Part shown: positions 36,960 to 44,740 of the stretch, piece by piece
How the letters are laid out: each line of letters opens with the position of its first letter
How positions within the stretch are numbered: position 1 is the stretch's first letter
Assembly: GCF_001295265.1 (NCBI RefSeq)
Contig: NZ_LJOD01000002.1
Coordinates: 1 to 64,000, forward strand
Direction of reading: 5' to 3'
DNA length: 64,000 nt
Origin: Chryseobacterium indologenes
Lineage (GTDB): Bacteria > Bacteroidota > Bacteroidia > Flavobacteriales > Weeksellaceae
Made by a program: the position numbers and the translations under genes
Notes under the pieces: generated by a model
Told to the model about the DNA's origin: nothing
The model's database searches: none
The model's input: the letters and a program-made list of their open reading frames with translations, nothing else

Positions 36960-37397
36960 TTATCTGTGGATAATATTGTTGGTCATGGTTGTATGATTAA
37001 TGAGTGCTCCTTTTTCATCGCGGATCTCAATTTCCGATACATGCATGGTTTTTCCTTTTCGGATAAATCTTGCCACAGCTGTTACTATTCCGTCTTTTTT
37101 ACTTCTTAAATGGTTAGAATTGATATTGGTACCTACACCGTAATATTTTTCCCCGTCAATAAAAAGATTAGACAGGCTTGATCCCATGGTTTCTGCCAGT
37201 ACGCAGCTGGCACCACCGTGTAAAATACCGAATGGCTGATGAACTTTTGGCTGAACAGGCATTGTAGCGGTAAGGGTTTCGTTGTCCAGATCAATATCAA
37301 TAAATTTTATTTCCAGATTTTTGGCAAGAGTCACCTCTCCGCCCCAGCTGTTTAGAAATGCTAATATCTCTTCTTTCGTTTTATCTTTAGTATACAT
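36960..37397 (-). CDS. menI: hotdog-fold thioesterase, probable DHNA-CoA thioesterase
   Basis: 145 residues with the PaaI-type hotdog fold. The central helix and active site read HQPFGILHGGASCVLAETMGS, in which GxLHGGxxxxLAE is the signature and the Glu is the catalytic base. Proximity to menF supports assignment as 1,4-dihydroxy-2-naphthoyl-CoA thioesterase of menaquinone synthesis. A broader acyl-CoA thioesterase is the alternative. Confidence 0.75.
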   Translation of the reverse strand: MYTKDKTKEEILAFLNSWGGEVTLAKNLEIKFIDIDLDNETLTATMPVQPKVHQPFGILHGGASCVLAETMGSSLSNLFIDGEKYYGVGTNINSNHLRSKKDGIVTAVARFIRKGKTMHVSEIEIRDEKGALINHTTMTNNIIHR

Positions 37398-37427
37398 GTC
37401 AATAAGTACTTGCTGATTTGTTAATTT

Positions 37428-38027
37428 CTAACTTTTAGCTTCATCCTGTCCGCTTCCCATGATATCAGGGTTCCAGTTGGCCGGAATTTTAGGAACAATA
37501 TCATTTTTAATATAATATTCCTGAATTTCCTTCATAATATCTGCAAAAGGCGCCGTTGCAATTCTCTCATAAGGAATGGTATACCCCAGGTAAATGATTT
37601 TCCTCTTAAAATCACCTGCAGCCAGAACAATAGGAACTTTGGCAGCGAGTGCCATATGATAAAACCCTTTTCTCCATTTCGGAACCCAGCTTCGGGTACC
37701 TTCAGGAGTAATTACAAGACTGAAGTCTTCTTTTTCAAACTGTTTAGCAACGAAGTTAACCAGATCGTTTTTCTGGCTTCTGTCAATCCCGATTCCGCCT
37801 AATCCTTTTACAACACTTCCATACCAGGCTTTGGTGTGAGCATCTTTGATGATGATTTTTATGGGTTTTTCCAAAGACCAATAGGCAAGATTTCCTAATA
37901 GATATTCCATATTGTGGGTATGGGGAGCCACTACCAGGATACATCTGTTCAGACTGTTGACATCGCCCTGAAGGACAACTTTCCAGCCCAGGATCTTAAG
38001 CATTAATTTACCTATCAGTTTTTTCAT
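37428..38027 (-). CDS. lysophospholipid/1-acylglycerol-3-phosphate acyltransferase
   Basis: 199 residues from the ATG at 38027 (the longer frame starts with TTG). PlsC-like: VAPHTHNMEYLLG carries a His-x4 acidic motif, with Glu instead of the usual Asp; IIKDAHTKAWYG and the ITPEGTRSW segment are the substrate and phosphate-binding motifs. It probably acylates a lysolipid at the inner membrane. It follows an upstream hairpin terminator and precedes the menI gene by 30 bases. Confidence 0.83.
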   Translation of the reverse strand: MKKLIGKLMLKILGWKVVLQGDVNSLNRCILVVAPHTHNMEYLLGNLAYWSLEKPIKIIIKDAHTKAWYGSVVKGLGGIGIDRSQKNDLVNFVAKQFEKEDFSLVITPEGTRSWVPKWRKGFYHMALAAKVPIVLAAGDFKRKIIYLGYTIPYERIATAPFADIMKEIQEYYIKNDIVPKIPANWNPDIMGSGQDEAKS

Positions 38028-38049
38028 AAATCGTTGGATTAAAAACAAA

Positions 38050-38076
38050 AAAGTATAACCAAAGTGGTTATACTTT
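38050..38076 (-). terminator. strong terminator downstream of the 20-residue ORF
   Basis: Perfect 12-base stem AAAGTATAACCA / TGGTTATACTTT with a 3-base loop. On the minus strand a T-run follows (TTTTTTGTTTTT). It separates the short ORF at 38103 from the acyltransferase gene. Confidence 0.85.
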
Positions 38077-38102
38077 ACAAATATATTGAAATATTATCGC
38101 TC

Positions 38103-38165
38103 TTAAAACAAACCGCTGATGAAATCTACGATTTTTATTACAATTTCTAGTGCTACTTGTACCAT
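38103..38165 (-). CDS. possible 20-residue amphipathic peptide
   Basis: A 20-codon ORF (ATG to TAA) encoding a hydrophobic peptide rich in Val, Ile, Leu and Phe. The polar residues Q3, E7, K11, D14 and S17 fall at spacings 4, 4, 3, 3, so they would line one face of an alpha helix. It is followed at 27 bases by a strong terminator on its own strand, giving it the look of a small independent transcript. I see no Shine-Dalgarno site. It recalls phenol-soluble-modulin-like or toxin-type peptides, but no homology is claimed, and the ORF could be chance. Confidence 0.4.
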   Translation of the reverse strand: MVQVALEIVIKIVDFISGLF

Positions 38166-38339
38166 GGTCAGGGTAATTTTTTAAATTGATTTGGTTAATT
38201 ATTTTAACTACACGAAGTTATAACTTTTTTTTAACATAGCGAACTAAATATTTATGTTTTTTTCTCTTTCTGAGAGAAGAAGAGTGTGAATTTCAAACGG
38301 TTGCTTTTCCTTCACACCTTCTGCACTCTCTGAAGTTAA

Positions 38340-40058
38340 TTATTTAGTTTGTATGGAGATTTCATTTTTTCCGTCTTTGATCTTGATGTCTACGTCCTTA
38401 TTCATTTTTTTGATGCTGGACTTCATAGAATCAATTACCTGGTCAGCCTGAGAGCTTGGAACTTTTTTTCCGTTAATGATAACGCTGTCCTTATCATCAG
38501 AGTTGTATTCAATCGTAGAGCCGTTTACAGAGATCTTATTCTTTTCGATTCTGATTTTTCCGTGCTCATCTTTGTCCTGATCGTCATCATTGATGCCGTC
38601 TCCGTTCAGATCTCCGTCGAAATCAATTCTGTCATTTTTCACCGGAATCACCACTGCATTCTGAGGAATTACCAGCTCATAATTTACTCTGTAATTTCTG
38701 AATCTGTGCTCGTAAGGATATTTAATATAGTTTGGAAGGATTATTTTGTTATCCACTACTTCTACAGGTACCGTCACCTGAACCGGAACGTTATAGCCGC
38801 TTCCTTCTTTTTTGATGATCAGGTATGGTGTTTTGATATCCGGTTTTCTCGTTACTTCTACATAGATATAGTCTTCTTCATATACCGTTCTCTTGTCAGA
38901 ATAAATTTCATCATCATAAGCCTTAAAGCTTTGAGGGATGTTCACCTGCTTCACATCTACATATAAAGTATCTGATGTTGTATTGATGGCAATATTTTCA
39001 GTGTCTTCCTTGCTTCCTTTATAGATCAGGTTTTTCTTAGCCATGCTTACTCCGAAATAAGATCCCAGTCCCAGAAGTAAAAGGAATATACCTCCTAATA
39101 CCCATCCTATATTTCTCAGTTTTGTTTTTGGAGAAAATATTTTGATGCTTAATAAGCTGAAGATGATAGCCGGGATTAAACTTCCTAATACCATAATGGC
39201 AACCAGTATTTTATCAAGTCCGTTTTCACCCATATAAAACTCCATCTTATTGGCTCCGGGGAAATCTGCACCCGTTCCGAAAAGCCCGAACACCACGAAA
39301 ATTCCAATAATGCTGCTTACTGCCAGCAGAACGAAGATTCCTCCTATAAAATACTTCAGTACATTCCAGATTCCGCTCCCGGCATTGTTGATGTAAGGTT
39401 TGGTTTCATTGTACATTTCTCCGACCCTCTGAGTAGATTCATTGGCAAACTGAACCAATTTATTAGACTCATTCTTAAGATTGTCGAAGTTCATAGGCTT
39501 TCCCTTCATTTTCAGGAAATCTGCTGCTGTTTCAGCTTTTGGAAGTACAATCCAAAGAATTACATAAAGAAGTCCGATCAGAGAAGAAGAGATAGCGGCA
39601 GTGAAGATCCCCAGTACGAAAATTCCCAGCCAGATAGCTCTCATTGCGGTAATATCCATTCCTACATAGTGGGCAAGACCTGCACAAACTCCGGCAATCT
39701 TTTGTCGTTCAGGATCACGGAATAACTGCTTTTTATCGGTATATTCAGTCCCTGAGTTGTAGCTTTTTCTGGTATTTTTTTCAGAATAGTAAGCTTCTTC
39801 CTGTTCTTCAATCTTTTCAGGGCTTCCGATCTGTGCAATTACCTTTTCTACGTCGGTATCGTTAATCACTTCACGTTTTCCAAGAGAATCTCTGAAGATT
39901 TCTACCATTCTGATTTCTATGTCATGCATTACCTCATCCGCTTCTGAAGCATCCAGGGAGCTTCTCAGTGCATTCAGGTAATCGCTGAGCTTTATATATG
40001 CGTGTTCTTCTATGGTAAAAGAAAAACCTGCGAGTCCTATTGAGAGTGTCTTGTTCAT
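38340..40058 (-). CDS. PspC-domain membrane protein
   Basis: 572 residues. An N-terminal part of about 100 residues (NALRSSLDASEADEVMHDIEIRM) precedes the PspC domain at about 108-173 (KQLFRDPERQKIAGVCAGLAHYVGMD followed by a helix pair). Several more membrane helices lie at about 230-345, and a large beta-rich extracytoplasmic domain makes up the rest, with repeats of Asp/Lys-rich strands. Such proteins are thought to sense envelope stress. It is preceded by 11 bases by a PadR regulator, so the two are an autoregulated operon by inference. Confidence 0.88.
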   Translation of the reverse strand: MNKTLSIGLAGFSFTIEEHAYIKLSDYLNALRSSLDASEADEVMHDIEIRMVEIFRDSLGKREVINDTDVEKVIAQIGSPEKIEEQEEAYYSEKNTRKSYNSGTEYTDKKQLFRDPERQKIAGVCAGLAHYVGMDITAMRAIWLGIFVLGIFTAAISSSLIGLLYVILWIVLPKAETAADFLKMKGKPMNFDNLKNESNKLVQFANESTQRVGEMYNETKPYINNAGSGIWNVLKYFIGGIFVLLAVSSIIGIFVVFGLFGTGADFPGANKMEFYMGENGLDKILVAIMVLGSLIPAIIFSLLSIKIFSPKTKLRNIGWVLGGIFLLLLGLGSYFGVSMAKKNLIYKGSKEDTENIAINTTSDTLYVDVKQVNIPQSFKAYDDEIYSDKRTVYEEDYIYVEVTRKPDIKTPYLIIKKEGSGYNVPVQVTVPVEVVDNKIILPNYIKYPYEHRFRNYRVNYELVIPQNAVVIPVKNDRIDFDGDLNGDGINDDDQDKDEHGKIRIEKNKISVNGSTIEYNSDDKDSVIINGKKVPSSQADQVIDSMKSSIKKMNKDVDIKIKDGKNEISIQTK

Positions 40059-40069
40059 AGCTTTGTTTT

Positions 40070-40399
40070 TTAATTTTTTTGAGTGATATGGTTTACTGAA
40101 GCGGTCAACTCATTCCATGTATTCTGAAGTTCATCCAGGAAAAGCTTTCCTTTTTCGGTGATCTGATAATATTTTCTCGGCGGCCCTCCCGTAGATTCTT
40201 CCCATCTGTAGGATAAGAACTCACCATTTTTAAGTCTTGTAAGGAGAGGGTAGAGGGTTCCTTCCACTACATCCAGTTTTCCTTTTTTTAGCTCATCAAT
40301 AAGATCAGAAACATACATTTCGCGGTGATTGATGAGACTTAAAATACAGAATTCCAGAATTCCTTTTCGCATCTGCGCTTTGGTATTTTCGGTATTCAT
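40070..40399 (-). CDS. PadR-family transcriptional regulator
   Basis: 109 residues, the small PadR class: an N-terminal winged helix (GILEFCILSLINHREMYVSDLIDELKK) and the signature wing LYPLLTRLKNGEFLSYRWEESTGGPPRKYYQIT, then a C-terminal dimerisation helix. It lies 11 bases upstream of the PspC gene on the same strand. The promoter region carries an inverted repeat over its -7 element, fitting autorepression. Confidence 0.92.
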   Translation of the reverse strand: MNTENTKAQMRKGILEFCILSLINHREMYVSDLIDELKKGKLDVVEGTLYPLLTRLKNGEFLSYRWEESTGGPPRKYYQITEKGKLFLDELQNTWNELTASVNHITQKN

Positions 40400-40472
40400 C
40401 TTTAATAAGTTTTGTTAATTAGTTATAGTTCCAGAATAAAAACCTAGCTAGATGAGTTTATTCTGATTTTAC

Positions 40473-40511
40473 ATTACAAAGATATGTAATTAAAATGGTA
40501 TTATGCAATAC
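40473..40511 (-). promoter_or_regulatory. candidate PadR-PspC promoter with overlapping inverted repeat
   Basis: Minus-strand TATCTTTG (40477-40484) matches the -7 consensus, with ATTG about 21 bases upstream. The inverted repeat ATTACA-N6-TGTAAT (40473-40490) spans this box exactly. Bound regulator would block transcription initiation, so it is a candidate PadR operator. Confidence 0.45.
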
Positions 40512-40688
40512 AAAGTAGTGAAATTTTTCAAATAAATAATTTAATGTATTGATAATCAGATTAATAAATTTTAATTAAAATTTTCAATAAAAATGAATTA
40601 GGTTAAAATAGGCCTGAAAAAATGTTAAATCAGGCAAGTATTTGTATTTTTGTACAGGTTTTTTTTAATTCAAATGTTCCTTATCCAG

Positions 40689-41363
40689 ATGACAGATATT
40701 TCTTTCATTTATCGTTTACTATTTTCTTTCATGCTGCTGGGACCATTATGTTTCGGGCAGCATCACTTTGAAATAAAGGATGGCTCCCAAAAGTACAATG
40801 CTGAAATTATGGCAGAAGAATGTGTGGATGATGGCTGCAGGGGAAAAGGGTCTGTGGTCTTATTTGATAAAAACGGAATTAAAAAGCAGACATTTCTGTC
40901 GCCGGACCTAATATTTTATTTTAAGCAGAATTTCAAACCTTCCAAAGGTATCATGACAATTACTCATGAGATGCTACGCGATGAACCTTTATATTTTGGT
41001 GATTTCAATTTTGACGGAACAGAAGATATAGCAGTGAGAAACGGCAACGGTGGAAATTACGGAAGCCCCTCCTATGATGTTTATGTTTTTAACTCCACTA
41101 AAATGCAATTTGTGCCCAGCAAAGAACTCACAGAACTGGCAAGCGGATATCAAGGAATGTTTGGGGTGGATGAAAAGAGCAAAAGACTGACAACCTTTGC
41201 CAAATCCGGACCTGTTTATTATACCTATGAATACGAAGTTGTTCCAGGAAAAGGAATCGTATTGGTATATGAAAAGATTGAGAATCACACTCATGAAATT
41301 GTGAAGACGACCATAAAAAAGAAAGTGAATAATAAATGGGTAGTGAAAAAAACTACCGAATAA
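40689..41363 (+). CDS. exported protein, XAC2610-like
   Basis: 224 residues from the ATG at 40689; the frame is open from a TTG at 40650 and has another ATG at 40674, but this start gives the cleanest signal peptide (LLFSFMLLGPLCFGQ). The mature part has DFNFDGTEDIAVRNGNGGNYGSPSYDVYVFN, a calcium-binding-like loop shared with XAC2610-related proteins. The C-terminus is Lys-rich. Probably periplasmic; function unknown. Confidence 0.65.
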   Translation: MTDISFIYRLLFSFMLLGPLCFGQHHFEIKDGSQKYNAEIMAEECVDDGCRGKGSVVLFDKNGIKKQTFLSPDLIFYFKQNFKPSKGIMTITHEMLRDEPLYFGDFNFDGTEDIAVRNGNGGNYGSPSYDVYVFNSTKMQFVPSKELTELASGYQGMFGVDEKSKRLTTFAKSGPVYYTYEYEVVPGKGIVLVYEKIENHTHEIVKTTIKKKVNNKWVVKKTTE

Positions 41364-41383
41364 AATGATAATTATAAAGTAAG

Positions 41384-41974
41384 ATGAAAATACAGAAGGA
41401 GATAGATTTTATCCTGGCAGTAGATGCCCTGAAAAATGTACAGAGAAGAAATTATAACGCAGACGATTCCAGAAGGGAAAATACAGCCGAACATTCATGG
41501 CAGATCATTATTCTTGCCCAGATTCTGTACCCTTATGCAAAAAACCGTGCAGATATAGACCTGCTGAGGGTTATCAGAATGCTTTCCATTCATGATCTGG
41601 TGGAGATTGAAGCGGGAGACACCTTCCTTTTTGATGAACAGGCCATGATAGGGAAATTTGAAAGAGAAAAAATTTCTGCACAGAAGATATTTGGTATTCT
41701 GGATGAGCCACTGCGTACGGATTTTTTTAATCTGTGGCTTGAATTTGAAGAAGAGAAAACACCGGATGCCATATTTGCCTGTTCCATAGATCGGATTATG
41801 CCCTTTATTTTAAATTCCCATACCTCAGGGAAAAGCTGGACAGAGGCAGGAGTCACAGAAAGACAGATCAGAAATATGCTGGAAACAGCTATTACCAGAG
41901 CCTCAGATGAAATGGGAGAGGCTTTTGAGTTTCTGCTAAGCAAGAGCCTTGAAACCGAAAAGGTTTTAAAATAA
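41384..41974 (+). CDS. HD-domain hydrolase (YfbR-like)
   Basis: 196 residues. HD metal ligands: His in TAEHSWQI, HD in LSIHDLVEIEAGDTF, and a later Asp in CSIDRIMPF. This is the HD_3 type seen in 5'-deoxynucleotidases such as YfbR. A nucleotide substrate is likely but not shown. It follows the exported protein gene by 20 bases and ends before a strong terminator. Confidence 0.85.
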   Translation: MKIQKEIDFILAVDALKNVQRRNYNADDSRRENTAEHSWQIIILAQILYPYAKNRADIDLLRVIRMLSIHDLVEIEAGDTFLFDEQAMIGKFEREKISAQKIFGILDEPLRTDFFNLWLEFEEEKTPDAIFACSIDRIMPFILNSHTSGKSWTEAGVTERQIRNMLETAITRASDEMGEAFEFLLSKSLETEKVLK

Positions 41975-41993
41975 CCGCATATTTTATAAATAA

Positions 41994-42028
41994 AAACACT
42001 GCTCAGAAATTGGGCAGTGTTTTTTTTA
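41994..42028 (+). terminator. terminator of the HD-hydrolase unit
   Basis: AAACACTGC with TC / GGGCAGTGTTT stem and a following T-run, 20 bases past the stop. Confidence 0.8.
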
Positions 42029-42137
42029 TTGGTAAAATTGATTTTTCTATTACTGATTAGTGAATTATTAGACTTTTTGTTTATGTATGTGCTTAATATT
42101 CGTATATTTAAGTAAAATATTTATAAAACAATTTGTT

Positions 42138-43040
42138 ATGAAGAAAAAATTACTATTTATTGGTTTGTTTGCGGCAAGCCTTTCTTATTCGCAGGTAACA
42201 ATCGGTTCTGGAACAAGAGTAGATACCAATGTAGGCCTGTCGTCCCCTATATCAATATATTACGCGTACACCTTATCACAACAGCTTTATCTGGCCAGTG
42301 AAATCGGAGGTCCGATGACGATTCAGCAGTTAAAGTTCTATACAAAAACTGCTCCTTCTGCATTAACTAATACAGGAGAAATAGATGTGTGGATCGGCCA
42401 TACTTCTTTAAATGGATTCCAGAATACAATAAGTACCACCGGAGCAGGATGGATTCCTGTAGTACAGCAGCAAAAATCGCTTACAAGCGGCAACGTTTCC
42501 ATTAACGGAAATGAAATTACGTTGGTTTTAGATACTCCATTCTCCTATAATGGTACTGACAATCTTGTGATTACGGTAGATGAAAACCGCCCGGGAAATG
42601 ACGGGTCCAGCTATCCTTTCTATCAGACTGCCGATTATACAGAGGACATGACCCTTATCAACAGGAATGATACTACCAATCCGGACCCAGCCAATCCTCC
42701 GACAAACTATACCGGGCCATCTTCTACCCTTTCCTCCCAGGTACAGTCTAAAAAATACAAACCTATTCTTACACTCATCGGTCAGAATCTTGGGCTAGCA
42801 GAAGTAAAAACAGTTGGTGATGCAGAAGTTTCTCCCAATCCGGCTTCTGATTTTATTACAGTCACAAGCAAACGCCCGGTAAATTCTGTGGAGATATCAG
42901 ATGCAAACGGAAGAAAAATGGGCAGTTCAGGATTAACAGATAATAAAATAGACGTGAGCAACCTGTCTGCCGGAATCTATTTTCTGAGAATCAATTTTAA
43001 AGACGGATTAACCACCACTAAAAAAATAATCAAAAAATAA
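42138..43040 (+). CDS. type IX-secreted protein with beta module, paralogous to 24843
   Basis: 300 residues from the ATG at 42138 (MKKKLLFIGLFAASLSYSQ is a clean signal peptide; 17 upstream codons read MCLIFVYLS and are not convincing). The N-terminal 200 residues share the module of the 24843 protein: IDVWIGHTSLNGF and GTDNLVITVDEN. A type A sorting domain follows (SPNPASDFITVTS, ending TTKKIIKK). It is therefore a cell-surface or secreted protein. No enzymatic motif is seen. Confidence 0.85.
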   Translation: MKKKLLFIGLFAASLSYSQVTIGSGTRVDTNVGLSSPISIYYAYTLSQQLYLASEIGGPMTIQQLKFYTKTAPSALTNTGEIDVWIGHTSLNGFQNTISTTGAGWIPVVQQQKSLTSGNVSINGNEITLVLDTPFSYNGTDNLVITVDENRPGNDGSSYPFYQTADYTEDMTLINRNDTTNPDPANPPTNYTGPSSTLSSQVQSKKYKPILTLIGQNLGLAEVKTVGDAEVSPNPASDFITVTSKRPVNSVEISDANGRKMGSSGLTDNKIDVSNLSAGIYFLRINFKDGLTTTKKIIKK

Positions 43041-43072
43041 TCGCAGTTATTCCAGGGATGTTGTTTTAAGAC

Positions 43073-43107
43073 AAAGTTTCGGGCGGCCGCAGGCCGCCCG
43101 AAACTTT
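43073..43107. repeat. 16-bp perfect GC-rich hairpin
   Basis: AAAGTTTCGGGCGGCC, loop GCA, and its exact complement. It lies between two convergent genes, 33 bases past the 42138 stop. No long T-run follows, so it may be a bidirectional terminator or an extragenic palindrome. Its G+C content stands out in an AT-rich setting. Confidence 0.7.
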
Positions 43108-43178
43108 CCAATATTTTTCATCCGTTAACTTTTATATCTGAATCCCCCGAAAGTAGATTAAGGATGAAAAATAGTATT

Positions 43179-43562
43179 CTACATAATACGGATAGGCTTT
43201 TTGAATTCATCGATGGCTACAAAAGTGAAATCACCTACAATAGCTCTTTCCCTTTCATAAGAATACATCTGTTCTGTGTAAATTTCCACATTTACCTTCA
43301 TGCTGGTCTTTCCCACGTAGGAAACTTTTCCGATCAATTCAACAATGGTACCCGCAGGAATCGGTTTTTTGAAATCAATTTTATCGCTGCTTACCGTTAC
43401 CACCCTTTTACGGGCAAAGCGGGTTGCAGTAATAAAAGCTACTTCATCCATCAGCTGCATGGCTGTACCTCCGAAAAGAGTGTCATAATGATTCGTAGTA
43501 TTGGGGAAAACCGCTTTAAAAATCCTGGTTTCGGACGCTTCAATTCTTTCTTCTGTTGTCAT
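43179..43562 (-). CDS. acyl-CoA thioesterase (YciA/BACH-like hotdog)
   Basis: 127 residues. Hotdog fold of the acyl-CoA hydrolase class: VFPNTTNHYDTLFGGTAMQLMDEVAF is the active-site region, where Asn and Asp lie as in YciA; VSSDKIDFKKPIPAGTIVEL is the second signature. It hydrolyses acyl-CoA of uncertain chain length. It is the first gene downstream of the cobalamin riboswitch on the same strand, 131 bases away, which is unexpected. Confidence 0.88.
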   Translation of the reverse strand: MTTEERIEASETRIFKAVFPNTTNHYDTLFGGTAMQLMDEVAFITATRFARKRVVTVSSDKIDFKKPIPAGTIVELIGKVSYVGKTSMKVNVEIYTEQMYSYERERAIVGDFTFVAIDEFKKPIRIM

Positions 43563-43692
43563 ATTTCATTATTAATTAAAGCGAGATGAATAAATTAAAA
43601 CAACAGAACAATAACAGGAACCATAGGAATTCCTGAAATAATTCATCGGATCAATAAACTTCAAATCGCGAAAGTTTTTTGTTTAAAGAAAT
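43563..43692 (-). other. spacer between riboswitch and thioesterase
   Basis: 130 bases without a gene. CAGGAA/TTCCTG can pair around a loop near 43610-43635, followed on the minus strand by T-rich sequence, so this could be part of an expression platform. I see no open reading frame of note. Confidence 0.3.
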
Positions 43693-43850
43693 GGCAGGTC
43701 TCCTGACTTGTAACATCTATTATCTCCTTCCCGTACCCTGCACAGTGGATTCTTTGATAAAGACTTCAGTTACTTACAGTTGCGCGACAGTCCGTGATTT
43801 CCACACGGTTCCCTTTTAATCTGCGTTAAGCAGAACCAGTTCCTGTGATG
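43693..43850 (-). promoter_or_regulatory. cobalamin (B12) riboswitch
   Basis: Minus-strand sequence carries the conserved blocks in order: GGAACTGG, AGGGAACCGTGTGGAA, CTGTCGCGCAACTGTAAG, CCACTG, GGGAAGG and finally AGTCAGGAGACCTGCC. These are the core of the adenosylcobalamin/cobalamin aptamer. The next gene on its strand is the acyl-CoA thioesterase; usual targets such as btuB or cob genes are absent from the window. Confidence 0.92.
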
Positions 43851-43908
43851 AATAAGTACAAAACTTTTTCAGGGGCAAAAATAAGGATAATGCAGAAAAA
43901 AATAGCAA

Positions 43909-44709
43909 TTATTCCGGATTATTATAAATGATCTGGCTCATTACCCTTCCTTCCTTGATCGTCCAGAGGGTAGTATATCTGTTTTCACCGGATCCGTTGA
44001 TCATATAAAGATAGATGTGGTCGTTATCCAGGGAAGTTACCCCGATATTATTGAAATCCATGGTTGGCTGGAACATATTTTTAATAGCTTCACGAACAAA
44101 AACAGAACCCCTCCCGGGCTGCTGCACCCTGATTGATTTGATTTCCATTAAACCCTCAGGAAGCTCCCCTTTGATGCCCCATGGTTTTACCTTGTCAATT
44201 GTAAGAATTTTTCCGTCAGCATCTTTTTCCTGTTTACGGTAGCTGGCGTTGGACGGATATACATCAATAACCACCTTAGTTCTTTGGGAGGTGGGAATCT
44301 TTGGATTACTGTTATCTGTGAAAATTAAGGATTTTCCGTTTTTAGATTTGGAAGGGGTAAATGCGGGAAGCTGGTCTACGAAAGAAATACGTCCTTTGTT
44401 TACCATGCCTTCTTTGTCAAGCGTTTCATATCTTACAAAAGGCTTATCATCTTCTTGCTTTTCAGGATATTTAATCCAGATCCATTCCGTTTCTCCCGGT
44501 GCAGGCTTTACATAAACAAAAACATCACCTTTACGCATACGGATCTTATCAACAATTTTTCTGTAATCCTCCTTGTGTACACGTACATTGGCATAACCGT
44601 CCTCAGCTTTTACAACACCGAAGGGAACTTTACTCTGTCCTTTAACGGATGCTAATAAAGAGAAAATACTGAAAGCGGACAGATACAATGCTTTGTTTAC
44701 GGAAATCAT
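43909..44709 (-). CDS. exported protein with SH3-like N-terminus
   Basis: 266 residues with signal peptide (ALYLSAFSIFSLLASVKGQ). Residues about 30-75, KAEDGYANVRVHKEDYRKIVDKI, resemble a bacterial SH3 domain. A C-terminal half with WGIKGELPEGLMEIKSIRVQQPGRG and a final DNDHIYLYMINGSGENRYTTLW is unassigned. Probably periplasmic. It ends 58 bases before the riboswitch and is not controlled by it. Confidence 0.7.
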   Translation of the reverse strand: MISVNKALYLSAFSIFSLLASVKGQSKVPFGVVKAEDGYANVRVHKEDYRKIVDKIRMRKGDVFVYVKPAPGETEWIWIKYPEKQEDDKPFVRYETLDKEGMVNKGRISFVDQLPAFTPSKSKNGKSLIFTDNSNPKIPTSQRTKVVIDVYPSNASYRKQEKDADGKILTIDKVKPWGIKGELPEGLMEIKSIRVQQPGRGSVFVREAIKNMFQPTMDFNNIGVTSLDNDHIYLYMINGSGENRYTTLWTIKEGRVMSQIIYNNPE

Positions 44710-44740
44710 GATAAATTTTTTTGACCCTCAAATATATAAA

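Noticed and set aside
38349..38966. 205-codon plus-strand ORF inside the PspC gene
   Set aside because: Antisense to a strong coding frame with a recognised domain; its composition is that of reverse complement code.
43073..43107. Palindrome as the end of an IS200/IS605-type element
   Set aside because: No transposase or second end is present in the neighbourhood.
43693..44709. Riboswitch as regulator of the exported protein gene at 43909
   Set aside because: Orientation is wrong: on the minus strand the aptamer lies downstream of that gene.
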